Source: Flavobacterium gyeonganense (GTDB lineage: Bacteria > Bacteroidota > Bacteroidia > Flavobacteriales > Flavobacteriaceae). Taken from it: DNA of 64,000 bases. The notes below the pieces were generated by a model, which did no database searches, had not been told where the DNA came from, and saw only the letters and a list, made by a program, of their open reading frames with translations. Made by a program: the position numbers and the translations under genes. The DNA is taken from the NCBI RefSeq assembly GCF_029625295.1, contig NZ_CP121112.1:124001-188000 (forward strand), in the 5' to 3' direction. This document shows positions 1-8,204 of this stretch, piece by piece. Each line of letters opens with the position of its first letter. Position 1 is the stretch's first letter.

Positions 1-45
1 CGCTAACCAGCTTTTTTCTCTGTCGATATATTTCTGTTCGTGCAC
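1..45 (-). CDS. ppk1: Polyphosphate kinase 1, N-terminal fragment cut by the window edge
   Basis: Reading leftwards from a GTG at 45, the first fifteen residues are VHEQKYIDREKSWLA. The K-Y-I-D-R-E-x-S-W-L pattern is the usual N-terminus of PPK1, which makes polyphosphate from ATP. The GTG lies five bases after the stop codon of the upstream phosphatase gene, so the two are probably co-transcribed. Only 15 codons are inside the window. The GTG start is my choice, because no in-frame ATG is visible close by. Confidence 0.6.
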   Translation of the reverse strand, partial: MHEQKYIDREKSWLA

Positions 46-50
46 GTTAT

Positions 51-536
51 TTATTTTAAATCTTTGGGGAAAATAGTTTTATGGGTTTTGCCTTTATCAA
101 TCGTATCCCAGCTTTCTGAATCGAATTGCAGTGATACGAAACCTGAAGTTGGAACATTTTCTATAAAAACATCCCCAAATTTATTAACAAAATTTGTAAT
201 AGCCTCGTTATGTCCAAAAAGAATAACGCTTTCTAAACTATTATCACATGATTTGATAACTTTTTCAAGATGTCTTTCATCAAAAGTATACAATTCGTCT
301 TTGAATAAAATACTTTCTAATGGGTAGGATAAATTTTGGGCAAAAATTATGGCCGTTTCTGAAGCTCTGGCTGCAGTACTGCTCCAGATTGTATAGGTTT
401 TAGGGAGAAATTCCGCAATGACACCTGAAACGCTGTGGGCATCTAAAATACCTCTTTTCATTAAAGGTCTGTCAAAATCTTTCAGAGGAGCTTCCCAACT
501 GGATTTTGCATGTCTTATTAAAATTAAATTTTTCAT
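51..536 (-). CDS. sixA: SixA-type histidine phosphatase family protein
   Basis: 161 residues of the histidine phosphatase (phosphoglycerate mutase-like) superfamily. The start is set at the ATG at 536, so the protein begins MKNLILIRHAKSSW. This places the catalytic RHA(K) motif at residues 8-11, as in SixA proteins; a longer reading to 578 adds an unconvincing leader. A second conserved histidine lies in the LFGHNE motif. SixA removes phosphate from phosphohistidine proteins in proteobacteria. Here the partner is unknown, and the adjacent ppk1 start hints at polyphosphate-linked metabolism (inference). The protein is cytoplasmic with no signal peptide. Confidence 0.85.
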   Translation of the reverse strand: MKNLILIRHAKSSWEAPLKDFDRPLMKRGILDAHSVSGVIAEFLPKTYTIWSSTAARASETAIIFAQNLSYPLESILFKDELYTFDERHLEKVIKSCDNSLESVILFGHNEAITNFVNKFGDVFIENVPTSGFVSLQFDSESWDTIDKGKTHKTIFPKDLK

Positions 537-1112
537 AAACAAGGATATTTTTAAGTATAGATACCAGGAATAATTCAATTCCTAATTTACAAAAGATATT
601 TTAATAGCCTATGATTTTTTTATTCTGTTAACATTTAAGAATAATTATTAGCCCAAACAAAATGCGGGATAAATTGTTTATTAAAAAAGCGCTGTTGATC
701 TCTTAAAACAATCACTTAATTGATATTTCTAAAAAAACAAAAAAACATCATAAAAAATTGATATATAATAAATTATACAAATAAATAATTTTTAAAACCA
801 TTAAAAAAACTAAAAAAATCACTTTTTAACTTGTTATAATTCTATTAAAAAAAGAAATTTTAGAATACATATTTAACAAAAAATATGCACTTAAACGTTT
901 TTTCAGGTTAGTCACAGATAAAGAAAACATAATTTAACCAATGTATATAACTTTGATTCATAGATTTAATGTTAAAATTTTGAGATTATCATAATACCAC
1001 TTTTCCGCCTTTATTAAATCTAAAACGCACTTTAACTGAATAACCCAAAAAATTCATTAAAAGGCAAGAAGTCCAAAAACATTTTAATCCTAACTTAATA
1101 AAATTAGAGATT
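537..1112. other. Long A/T-rich intergenic region upstream of the repetitive surface-protein gene
   Basis: About 575 bases without a convincing gene. It separates the leftward sixA-ppk1 unit from the rightward T9SS cassette, so it must hold both promoters. It is extremely A/T-rich with long A and T runs. Apart from a -7-like element at 948-955, I see no RNA gene, repeat or terminator in it. Confidence 0.6.
948..955 (+). promoter_or_regulatory. Candidate Bacteroidota -7 promoter element
   Basis: TAACTTTG matches the TAnnTTTG -7 consensus of Flavobacterium sigma-A promoters. It lies about 158 bases before the ATG of the repetitive surface-protein gene. I could not find a clear -33 TTG at the expected distance, so this is only a candidate. 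Confidence 0.35.
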
Positions 1113-4100
1113 ATGGAAATCATTACTTATTTTTTTACATTCAAAAATATTAGAAACGTTTTCATAACGTTCATGCTAATATTTATTACAAAAGGCTATT
1201 CTCAAAATACATTTGATGGAGATTATTGCCCGGGCCCCAATACAGTTGGTGATGAATATGCAAATGGCACTGTTTACAGCAAGCTATTATTAGCCAATCC
1301 TTCTTCAACGTGTCAAATTGGAACGATTCACGCTAAAGTTGACACTCAAAATCAAGTATTAAGATTAGGAATGGACATTGGTAATGGTGGTTCAGCTCTT
1401 TTTAGATTGTACTTAGATACCAATAATGATCCTTTAACCGGATTAACATCAGACTCATTTGGAGGTACCATCAGTGTAGGTGGTGCTGAATATATCTTAG
1501 AGATTAATTCTAACGGAAATGGTTTTACTTTATATACCGGAAATGGAAATGTTAAAACTCAAACTAACGTTATCCCTCCAGGCCTTGCTGCGCAGTCTGG
1601 TAACGCAAATTGTAATTCTGGTGCTACCTTTTTAGAGTTTAATATTCCTTTTGGAAGTTTAGGAATTAATATTTGTGATCCAAATAACCCTGGTATAATC
1701 AATATTACAAAATTAGCATCTGTTAGTGGGAACTCACCTAATTCAAGTCAATGTATTAATACCCCGCTTACTTTTGGAATTCCACTAAAAGGAACAGTTG
1801 GACCAAACGCGACTATTTGTTCAGGGGCTAGCATCGCTTTAACAATAACCGGTCTCAATGCTAATTCTACTGTAAGTAAGTGGCAATCATCTGTTGCTCC
1901 ATTTTCAGTTTGGGTAGATATTCCTAATACTGCAGGTTTAACAGCTTATAATACAGCTAATTTAACAGAAACTACAAAATTCAGAGCAATATTTTCTAAT
2001 TCAGGTTTATGCTCTGGAAATGCTATTGCTACAAGTGAAGCAACTGTAACGGTAAATACTCCTACTGGTTGTTCTATTGCTGGTACTTCCGGTCCTGTAT
2101 GTTTGTCTTCTTCTAATGTTTATACGGCTCCAGCCAATATGACTACTTATGCGTGGTCTTTGCCTTCAGCAACTGCAAATGGTGCTACAATCACATCTGC
2201 TTCAAATGCACAAGACGTAACTGTTTTAGCTGGTTCCACTTGCAATACAACGTTTAAATTATTATTAACTACTACTTTAAACGGATGCAGTTCTACTTGT
2301 GAAAAAATAGTTACTGTTAACGACACAACGGCTCCAATCTGGACAACTAATACAAATGCCTTAAATGTGACTTTACAATGCAGTGATCTTTCTGCCTTGG
2401 CAACAGCTCAGGCTCAGGCTCCCGTAGCTACTGATAATTGTGGAGGAACCATAACCTATACCAAAACAAGCGGAAGCTTTACAGTAGGTTCTTGTACCAA
2501 CTCCGGAACTTACACGAATACATGGGTTGCCAAAGATGTTTGTAACAATTCATCGACAACTTTCACTCAGGTAATCACCATTCAGGATACCACAGCTCCA
2601 ATGTGGACAACTGCTGCTAATGCTTTGAATGTAACTCTTGAATGTAGTGATCTTTCTGCCTTGGCAACAGCTCAGGCTCAGGCTCCCGTAGCTACTGATA
2701 ATTGTGGAGGAACCATAACCTATACCAAAACAAGCGGAAGCTTTACAGCAGGTTCTTGTACCAACTCCGGAACTTACACGAATACATGGGTTGCCAAAGA
2801 TGTTTGTAACAACTCATCAACAACTTTCACTCAGGTAATCACCATTCAGGATACCACAGCTCCAATTTGGACAACTGCTGCTAATGCTTTAAATGTAACT
2901 CTTGAATGTAGTGATCTTTCTGCCTTGGCAACAGCTCAGGCTCCGGCTCCCGTAGCAACTGATAATTGTGGAGGAACCATAACCTATACCAAAACAAGTG
3001 GAAGCTTTATGGCAGGTTCTTGTACCAACTCCGGAACTTACACGAATACATGGGTTGCCAAAGATGTTTGTAACAACTCATCAACAACTTTCACTCAGGT
3101 AATCACTATTCAGGATACCACAGCTCCAATATGGACAACTGCTGCTAATGCTTTGAATGTGACTCTTGAATGTAGTAATCTTTCTGCCTTGGCAACAGCT
3201 CAGGCTCAGACTCCCGTAGCTACTGATAATTGTGGAGGAACCATAACCTATACCAAAACAAGCGGAGAATTACAAAAAGGAAACTGTGGAAGTACAGGAA
3301 CTTATACCAATACCTGGGAAGCAAAAGATATTTGCCAAAATACTTCTACTATTTTTACACAAGTAATAACCATCGAAGATAATGCAGCACCAACATGGAT
3401 TACACAAGCAGGTACTTTAAATGTTACTTTACAATGTAGCGACGCCTCTGGATTACTAGCCGCTCAAAATCAGGCTCCAGCTGCAACTGCAAATTGTACT
3501 ATAGTTACTTATATTAAAACCAGTGGCGAATTCACAGCTTCTCAAAGCTGTGCCAATGCAGGAACTTATACCAATAGCTGGATTGCAAAAGATGATTGTG
3601 GAAATGTTACGGATAGTTTTATTCAAGTGATTACCATCGAAGACACCACTGCGCCAACCTGGACAACAGAAATCAATTCTTTGAATATGACACTTCAGTG
3701 CAGTGATCTTTCAGGTTTAGCAAACGCGCAGGCAATGTTCCCTGTAGCTTCTGACCTTTGTGATGCCGATGTGTCCAATATCGTAAAAGTTAGCGGTCAG
3801 TTCATCGCTGCTGAAGGATGCGCAAATGCAGGAACCTATACCAACACCTGGACCGTGAAAGACGATTGCGGCAATACTTCTGAGACTTTCACGCAAGTGA
3901 TAACCATCGAAGACACCACTGCGCCAACCTGGACAACTGAAACAGCTTCTTTAAATGTGACTTTACAATGCAGCGATCTTTCAGGTTTAGCAAACGCGCA
4001 GGCAATGTTCCCTGTAGCTTCTGATCTTTGTGATGCCGATGTGTCCAATATCGTAAAAGTTAGCGGTCAGTTCATCGCTGCTGAAGGATGCGCAAATGCA

Positions 4101-7100
4101 GGAACCTATACCAATACATGGACTGTAAAAGACGATTGCGGCAATACTTCCGAGACTTTCACTCAAATAATAACAATCGAAGACACCACTGCGCCAACCT
4201 GGACAACTGAAACAGCTTCTTTGAATATAACCCTTCAGTGCAGTGATCTTTCAGGTTTGGCAAACGCGCAGGCAATGTTTCCTGTAGCTTCTGACCTTTG
4301 TGATGCCGATGTGTCCAATATCGTAAAAGTTAGCGGTCAGTTCATCGCTGCTGAAGGATGCGCAAATGCAGGAACCTATACCAACACCTGGACCGTAAAA
4401 GACGATTGCGGCAATACTTCTGAGACTTTCACTCAAATAATAACAATCGAAGACACCACTGCGCCAACCTGGACAACTGAAACAGCTTCTTTGAATATAA
4501 CCCTTCAGTGCAGTGATCTTTCAGGTTTGGCAAACGCGCAGGCAATGTTCCCTGTAGCTTCTGATCTTTGTGATGCCGATGTGTCCAATATCGTAAAAGT
4601 TAGCGGTCAGTTCATCGCTGCTGAAGGATGCGCAAATGCAGGAACCTATACCAATACATGGACTGTAAAAGACGATTGCGGCAATACTTCTGAGACTTTC
4701 ACGCAAGTGATAACCATCGAAGACACCACTGCGCCAACCTGGTCAACTGAAACAGCTTCTTTAAATGTGACTTTACAATGCAGCGATCTTTCAGGTTTAG
4801 CAAACGCGCAGGCAATGTTCCCTGTAGCTTCTGACCTTTGTGATGCCGATGTGTCCAATATCGTAAAAGTTAGCGGTCAGTTCATCGCTGCTGAAGGATG
4901 CGCAAATGCAGGAACCTATACCAACACCTGGACCGTGAAAGACGATTGCGGCAATACTTCCGAGACTTTCACGCAAGTGATAACCATCGAAGACACCACT
5001 GCGCCAACCTGGACAACTGAAACAGCTTCTTTGAATATAACCCTTCAGTGCAGTGATCTTTCAGGTTTGGCAAACGCGCAGGCAATGTTCCCTGTAGCTT
5101 CTGACCTTTGTGATGCCGATGTGTCCAATATCGTAAAAGTTAGCGGTCAGTTCATCGCTGCTGAAGGATGCGCAAATGCAGGAACCTATACCAACACCTG
5201 GACCGTGAAAGACGATTGCGGCAATACTTCTGAGACTTTCACGCAAGTGATAACCATCGAAGACACCACTGCGCCAACCTGGTCAACTGAAACAGCTTCT
5301 TTAAATGTGACTTTACAATGCAGCGATCTTTCAGGTTTAGCAAACGCGCAGGCAATGTTCCCTGTAGCTTCTGACCTTTGTGATGCCGATGTGTCCAATA
5401 TCGTAAAAGTTAGCGGTCAGTTCATCGCTGCTGAAGGATGCGCAAATGCAGGAACCTATACCAATACATGGACTGTAAAAGACGATTGCGGCAATACTTC
5501 CGAGACTTTCACTCAAATAATAACAATCGAAGACACCACTGCGCCAACCTGGACAACTGAAACAGCTTCTTTGAATATAACCCTTCAGTGCAGTGATCTT
5601 TCAGGTTTGGCAAACGCGCAGGCAATGTTCCCTGTAGCTTCTGACCTTTGTGATGCCGATGTGTCCAATATCGTAAAAGTTAGCGGTCAGTTCATCGCTG
5701 CTGAAGGATGCACAAATGCAGGAACCTATACCAACACCTGGACCGTGAAAGACGATTGCGGCAATACTTCTGAGACTTTCACGCAAGTGATTACTCTGGA
5801 AGATACAATGGTGCCAATGTTTACAGGAAATCTTCCTACAGATATTACAGTTTCCTGCGATGCAGTCCCTGAACCAGCAACATTACAAGTCTCAGATAAT
5901 TGTAGTAGTAATTTACCAGTTGTCTTTTCTGAAACAAAAAGTAATATTCAAAATGAATGCCCAAGCAACTACACGTTAACACGTATATGGTCAACAAGTG
6001 ACTGCAGCGGAAATACTGCTTCACATTTTCAAATTATAACTGTAAGAGATACAACTGCACCTACAGGAACCGCACCTGCAAGTGTAGCTGGTTTACAAAG
6101 TATTGCCAACATACCCGCCGGAAGCCCACAAGATATAACAGATGCAGCAGATAATTGCAGCGAAAGCGTAAACATCTCGATAACTGATTCGAATAATGGA
6201 GGAAGCGGCTGTGATGGAAATGCTTATATCTTAACCAGAACCTATGCCTTAACAGATTGTGCAGGCAACAAAACTGAACTGGTACAAACCTTTACTGTCG
6301 AAAATAAAATTTCAGTAACGGGGACAGCTTCAAATGTTACCTGCTTTGAAGGCAGTAATGGCTCTATTTTAGTGACTAGCAGCCCAGGTTCTGTAGTTGT
6401 CATAAGAAATCAAAACAATGAAGTGGTAGGTAATACTAATTTACGCGCCGGAGTCTACACACTCACAGCAACATCATCGGTGAACAATAACAACCAGATT
6501 TGTTCAGCAACAGCTACTGTGACCATCACACAACCTGAAAATGTTATTGTCAACCTTAACAGTGATGCCTGTAATGCTGATTCATCACCACTAAACCTTT
6601 CCAATTTATTGCCTGAAGGCATTTCCAGAACAGGAATCTGGACAGATAAAAGCGGTACTAATGCATTACAGGGAAATATACTTACTGTTTTTGGTCTTAC
6701 ATTAGGCAGTTATACTTTTGAATATAAGACCACTAACGAAGATTGTCCAAGAAGTGTCTCATTAAATTTACTCGTAAATGATGACTGCAGAGTACTAGCA
6801 TGCGAGAATGTATTAGTTCATAATGCTTTCTCTCCTAATGGTGACGGTATCAATGATTTTTTCAAAATTGACAATATTGATCAGACTACATGCTATCCTG
6901 AAAACACTGTAGAAATTTATAATCGCTGGGGAATACTGGTATTTGAAACTACAAATTATAACAATACCACCAACGCTTTTGACGGAACTTCCAGAGGCAG
7001 AACAACCATCAAGCAATCTGAAGGACTACCTACAGGAACATACTTTTATATCATTAATTACAAGTCATTAGACGGTAATAATGTACTGCAGTCTAATAGA

Positions 7101-7130
7101 AAAGACGGTTTTCTTTATTTGTCTAAATAA
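1113..7130 (+). CDS. Giant repetitive T9SS substrate with type B sorting domain (SprB-like surface protein)
   Basis: 2005 residues. A signal peptide ends near residue 31 (KGYSQ). Residues 32-220 form an unrecognised N-terminal domain, followed by Ig/PKD-like segments to about 400. Next come five 88-residue repeats (403-842) and eight almost identical 90-residue repeats (843-1562), each with four cysteines and ending near an E-D-T-T-A-P-T-W motif, which resembles HYR/Ig-like modules. After two diverged copies there is one SprB-type repeat (about 1730-1800). Residues 1896-2005 are a gliding-motility-associated C-terminal (type B) domain with the motifs FSPNGDGINDFF and YNRWG. In this family, type B domains direct secretion through T9SS with a dedicated SprF-like partner, which is the next gene. 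It is probably a surface adhesin; the ligand is unknown. Confidence 0.9.
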   Translation: MEIITYFFTFKNIRNVFITFMLIFITKGYSQNTFDGDYCPGPNTVGDEYANGTVYSKLLLANPSSTCQIGTIHAKVDTQNQVLRLGMDIGNGGSALFRLYLDTNNDPLTGLTSDSFGGTISVGGAEYILEINSNGNGFTLYTGNGNVKTQTNVIPPGLAAQSGNANCNSGATFLEFNIPFGSLGINICDPNNPGIINITKLASVSGNSPNSSQCINTPLTFGIPLKGTVGPNATICSGASIALTITGLNANSTVSKWQSSVAPFSVWVDIPNTAGLTAYNTANLTETTKFRAIFSNSGLCSGNAIATSEATVTVNTPTGCSIAGTSGPVCLSSSNVYTAPANMTTYAWSLPSATANGATITSASNAQDVTVLAGSTCNTTFKLLLTTTLNGCSSTCEKIVTVNDTTAPIWTTNTNALNVTLQCSDLSALATAQAQAPVATDNCGGTITYTKTSGSFTVGSCTNSGTYTNTWVAKDVCNNSSTTFTQVITIQDTTAPMWTTAANALNVTLECSDLSALATAQAQAPVATDNCGGTITYTKTSGSFTAGSCTNSGTYTNTWVAKDVCNNSSTTFTQVITIQDTTAPIWTTAANALNVTLECSDLSALATAQAPAPVATDNCGGTITYTKTSGSFMAGSCTNSGTYTNTWVAKDVCNNSSTTFTQVITIQDTTAPIWTTAANALNVTLECSNLSALATAQAQTPVATDNCGGTITYTKTSGELQKGNCGSTGTYTNTWEAKDICQNTSTIFTQVITIEDNAAPTWITQAGTLNVTLQCSDASGLLAAQNQAPAATANCTIVTYIKTSGEFTASQSCANAGTYTNSWIAKDDCGNVTDSFIQVITIEDTTAPTWTTEINSLNMTLQCSDLSGLANAQAMFPVASDLCDADVSNIVKVSGQFIAAEGCANAGTYTNTWTVKDDCGNTSETFTQVITIEDTTAPTWTTETASLNVTLQCSDLSGLANAQAMFPVASDLCDADVSNIVKVSGQFIAAEGCANAGTYTNTWTVKDDCGNTSETFTQIITIEDTTAPTWTTETASLNITLQCSDLSGLANAQAMFPVASDLCDADVSNIVKVSGQFIAAEGCANAGTYTNTWTVKDDCGNTSETFTQIITIEDTTAPTWTTETASLNITLQCSDLSGLANAQAMFPVASDLCDADVSNIVKVSGQFIAAEGCANAGTYTNTWTVKDDCGNTSETFTQVITIEDTTAPTWSTETASLNVTLQCSDLSGLANAQAMFPVASDLCDADVSNIVKVSGQFIAAEGCANAGTYTNTWTVKDDCGNTSETFTQVITIEDTTAPTWTTETASLNITLQCSDLSGLANAQAMFPVASDLCDADVSNIVKVSGQFIAAEGCANAGTYTNTWTVKDDCGNTSETFTQVITIEDTTAPTWSTETASLNVTLQCSDLSGLANAQAMFPVASDLCDADVSNIVKVSGQFIAAEGCANAGTYTNTWTVKDDCGNTSETFTQIITIEDTTAPTWTTETASLNITLQCSDLSGLANAQAMFPVASDLCDADVSNIVKVSGQFIAAEGCTNAGTYTNTWTVKDDCGNTSETFTQVITLEDTMVPMFTGNLPTDITVSCDAVPEPATLQVSDNCSSNLPVVFSETKSNIQNECPSNYTLTRIWSTSDCSGNTASHFQIITVRDTTAPTGTAPASVAGLQSIANIPAGSPQDITDAADNCSESVNISITDSNNGGSGCDGNAYILTRTYALTDCAGNKTELVQTFTVENKISVTGTASNVTCFEGSNGSILVTSSPGSVVVIRNQNNEVVGNTNLRAGVYTLTATSSVNNNNQICSATATVTITQPENVIVNLNSDACNADSSPLNLSNLLPEGISRTGIWTDKSGTNALQGNILTVFGLTLGSYTFEYKTTNEDCPRSVSLNLLVNDDCRVLACENVLVHNAFSPNGDGINDFFKIDNIDQTTCYPENTVEIYNRWGILVFETTNYNNTTNAFDGTSRGRTTIKQSEGLPTGTYFYIINYKSLDGNNVLQSNRKDGFLYLSK
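2319..3638 (+). repeat. Tandem array of five 264-bp coding repeats
   Basis: Five consecutive in-frame units of exactly 264 bp (88 residues), measured from the spacing of the A-P-x-W codons (2331, 2595, 2859, 3123, 3387, then 3651). The first three units are nearly identical in DNA. The fourth changes in its second half, and the fifth is clearly diverged, giving a gradient toward the next array. Each unit encodes four cysteines. Confidence 0.9.
3639..5798 (+). repeat. Tandem array of eight near-identical 270-bp coding repeats
   Basis: Eight in-frame units of exactly 270 bp (90 residues); the string gcgccaacct recurs at 3651, 3921, 4191, 4461, 4731, 5001, 5271 and 5541. The central part of the unit is almost invariant in DNA, including synonymous sites. 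The edges carry two alternative synonymous versions (for example aatgtgactttacaatg versus aatataacccttcagtg) shuffled between units. This indicates recent amplification with recombination or gene conversion. Confidence 0.95.
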
Positions 7131-7140
7131 ACACTATTTG

Positions 7141-7171
7141 TAATTCGGTGTAAGGAGTTTACACCGAATTA
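7141..7171. terminator. Perfect 13-bp stem-loop after the surface-protein gene
   Basis: TAATTCGGTGTAA at 7141-7153 pairs perfectly with 7159-7171 across a five-base loop. No T-run follows on either strand, so it may be a processing or stabilising hairpin, or a partial terminator, between the surface-protein gene and its SprF-like partner, rather than a classic rho-independent terminator. Confidence 0.6.
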
Positions 7172-7275
7172 TAAAATAATAAAAATCCTTGTTTGAGTAA
7201 GTGAATATCAGGGCTTATTGTTAAGGATTTTATTGATAAAAATCATTAGTAATAATTGCAAAAAAAATAGCTACT

Positions 7276-8193
7276 ATGAGAACAAAATTATTTTCCTTCG
7301 CTTTTATGTTCGTATCCATGGTAAGTTTTGCACAGCAAGATGCTCAATTTACGCAATACATGTACAACACCATAAACATCAACCCTGCCTATGCAGGTTC
7401 ACGTGGAGCTTTAAGTGTTTTCGGCTTATACCGCACGCAGTGGGTTGGACTCGATGGTGCTCCGAAAACAGGCTGTTTATCAGTCAACACACCAATAAAC
7501 AACAGTAATTTAGGTATAGGCGGGTCTTTGGTCAATGACAAAATTGGCCCTACAAATGAAACCAACTTTTCTGTTGATATTTCTTATACCGTACAGACAT
7601 CGGCTGATTTTAAATTGTCTTTTGGTATTAAAGGAACAGCAAACATGTTCAATCTAGATGTTAATAAACTGAATCCGGATGTTGCTGGAGATCCCCAATT
7701 TCAGGATTTTAACAATAAACTCTCTCCTAACATAGGTACCGGAGTTTACTGGCATTCGGATAAAGCTTATCTGGGTTTATCCGTACCTAATTTTATCGAA
7801 ACAAATCGTTTCAATGATAATGATATTGTTATTTATAGAGATAAGATCAATTATTACTTTATGGCCGGATATGTTTTTGACCTTGATAAATACCAGTATA
7901 TAAGATTTAAACCAGCCTTATTAACCAAAATGGTAGAAGGAGCCCCACTACAAGTAGATGTATCAGCCAATTTTATGTTTATTGACAAATTTGTAGTGGG
8001 TGTTGCTTACCGTTGGAGTGCTTCATTAAGCGCTATGGTTGGATTTCAGATTTCTGAAGGTCTTTATCTCGGATATGGTTACGATCGTGAAACCACGAAT
8101 TTAAACAATTATAATTCTGGGTCGCATGAAATATTCCTGCGCTATGAATTCTTTACTAAAAATGGTAAAATAACAACTCCTCGTTTCTTCTAA
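7276..8193 (+). CDS. PorP/SprF family type IX secretion system outer-membrane protein
   Basis: 305 residues. A signal peptide (MRTKLFSFAFMFVSMVSFAQ) is followed at once by the hallmark start of the family: QDAQFTQYMYN, then NPAYAGSRG. The rest alternates short beta-strand-like segments, as in an outer-membrane barrel, and ends in aromatic FF after a G-K-I-T-T-P-R tail. In F. johnsoniae, SprF is needed for secretion of the type B substrate SprB. The position directly after a type B substrate gene and before an OmpA-like gene supports the same role here. The ATG at 7276 is chosen because it starts the signal peptide. Confidence 0.92.
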   Translation: MRTKLFSFAFMFVSMVSFAQQDAQFTQYMYNTININPAYAGSRGALSVFGLYRTQWVGLDGAPKTGCLSVNTPINNSNLGIGGSLVNDKIGPTNETNFSVDISYTVQTSADFKLSFGIKGTANMFNLDVNKLNPDVAGDPQFQDFNNKLSPNIGTGVYWHSDKAYLGLSVPNFIETNRFNDNDIVIYRDKINYYFMAGYVFDLDKYQYIRFKPALLTKMVEGAPLQVDVSANFMFIDKFVVGVAYRWSASLSAMVGFQISEGLYLGYGYDRETTNLNNYNSGSHEIFLRYEFFTKNGKITTPRFF

Positions 8194-8204
8194 AAATAGT
8201 TATC

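Noticed and set aside
3836..5786. Series of 61- and 70-residue open frames on the minus strand, each repeated every 270 bp
   Set aside because: They are antisense shadows of the repeated surface-protein gene and recur only because the DNA repeats; composition and lack of start context do not fit real genes.
2319..5798. Regular spacing that could suggest a CRISPR array
   Set aside because: The units are 264 and 270 bp, wholly in frame in one gene, with no short repeat/unique spacer pattern and no cas genes.
7218..7508. 96-codon plus-strand frame over the start of the SprF-like gene
   Set aside because: It overlaps the strong signal peptide and first domain of the SprF-like protein in another frame and resembles no protein family.
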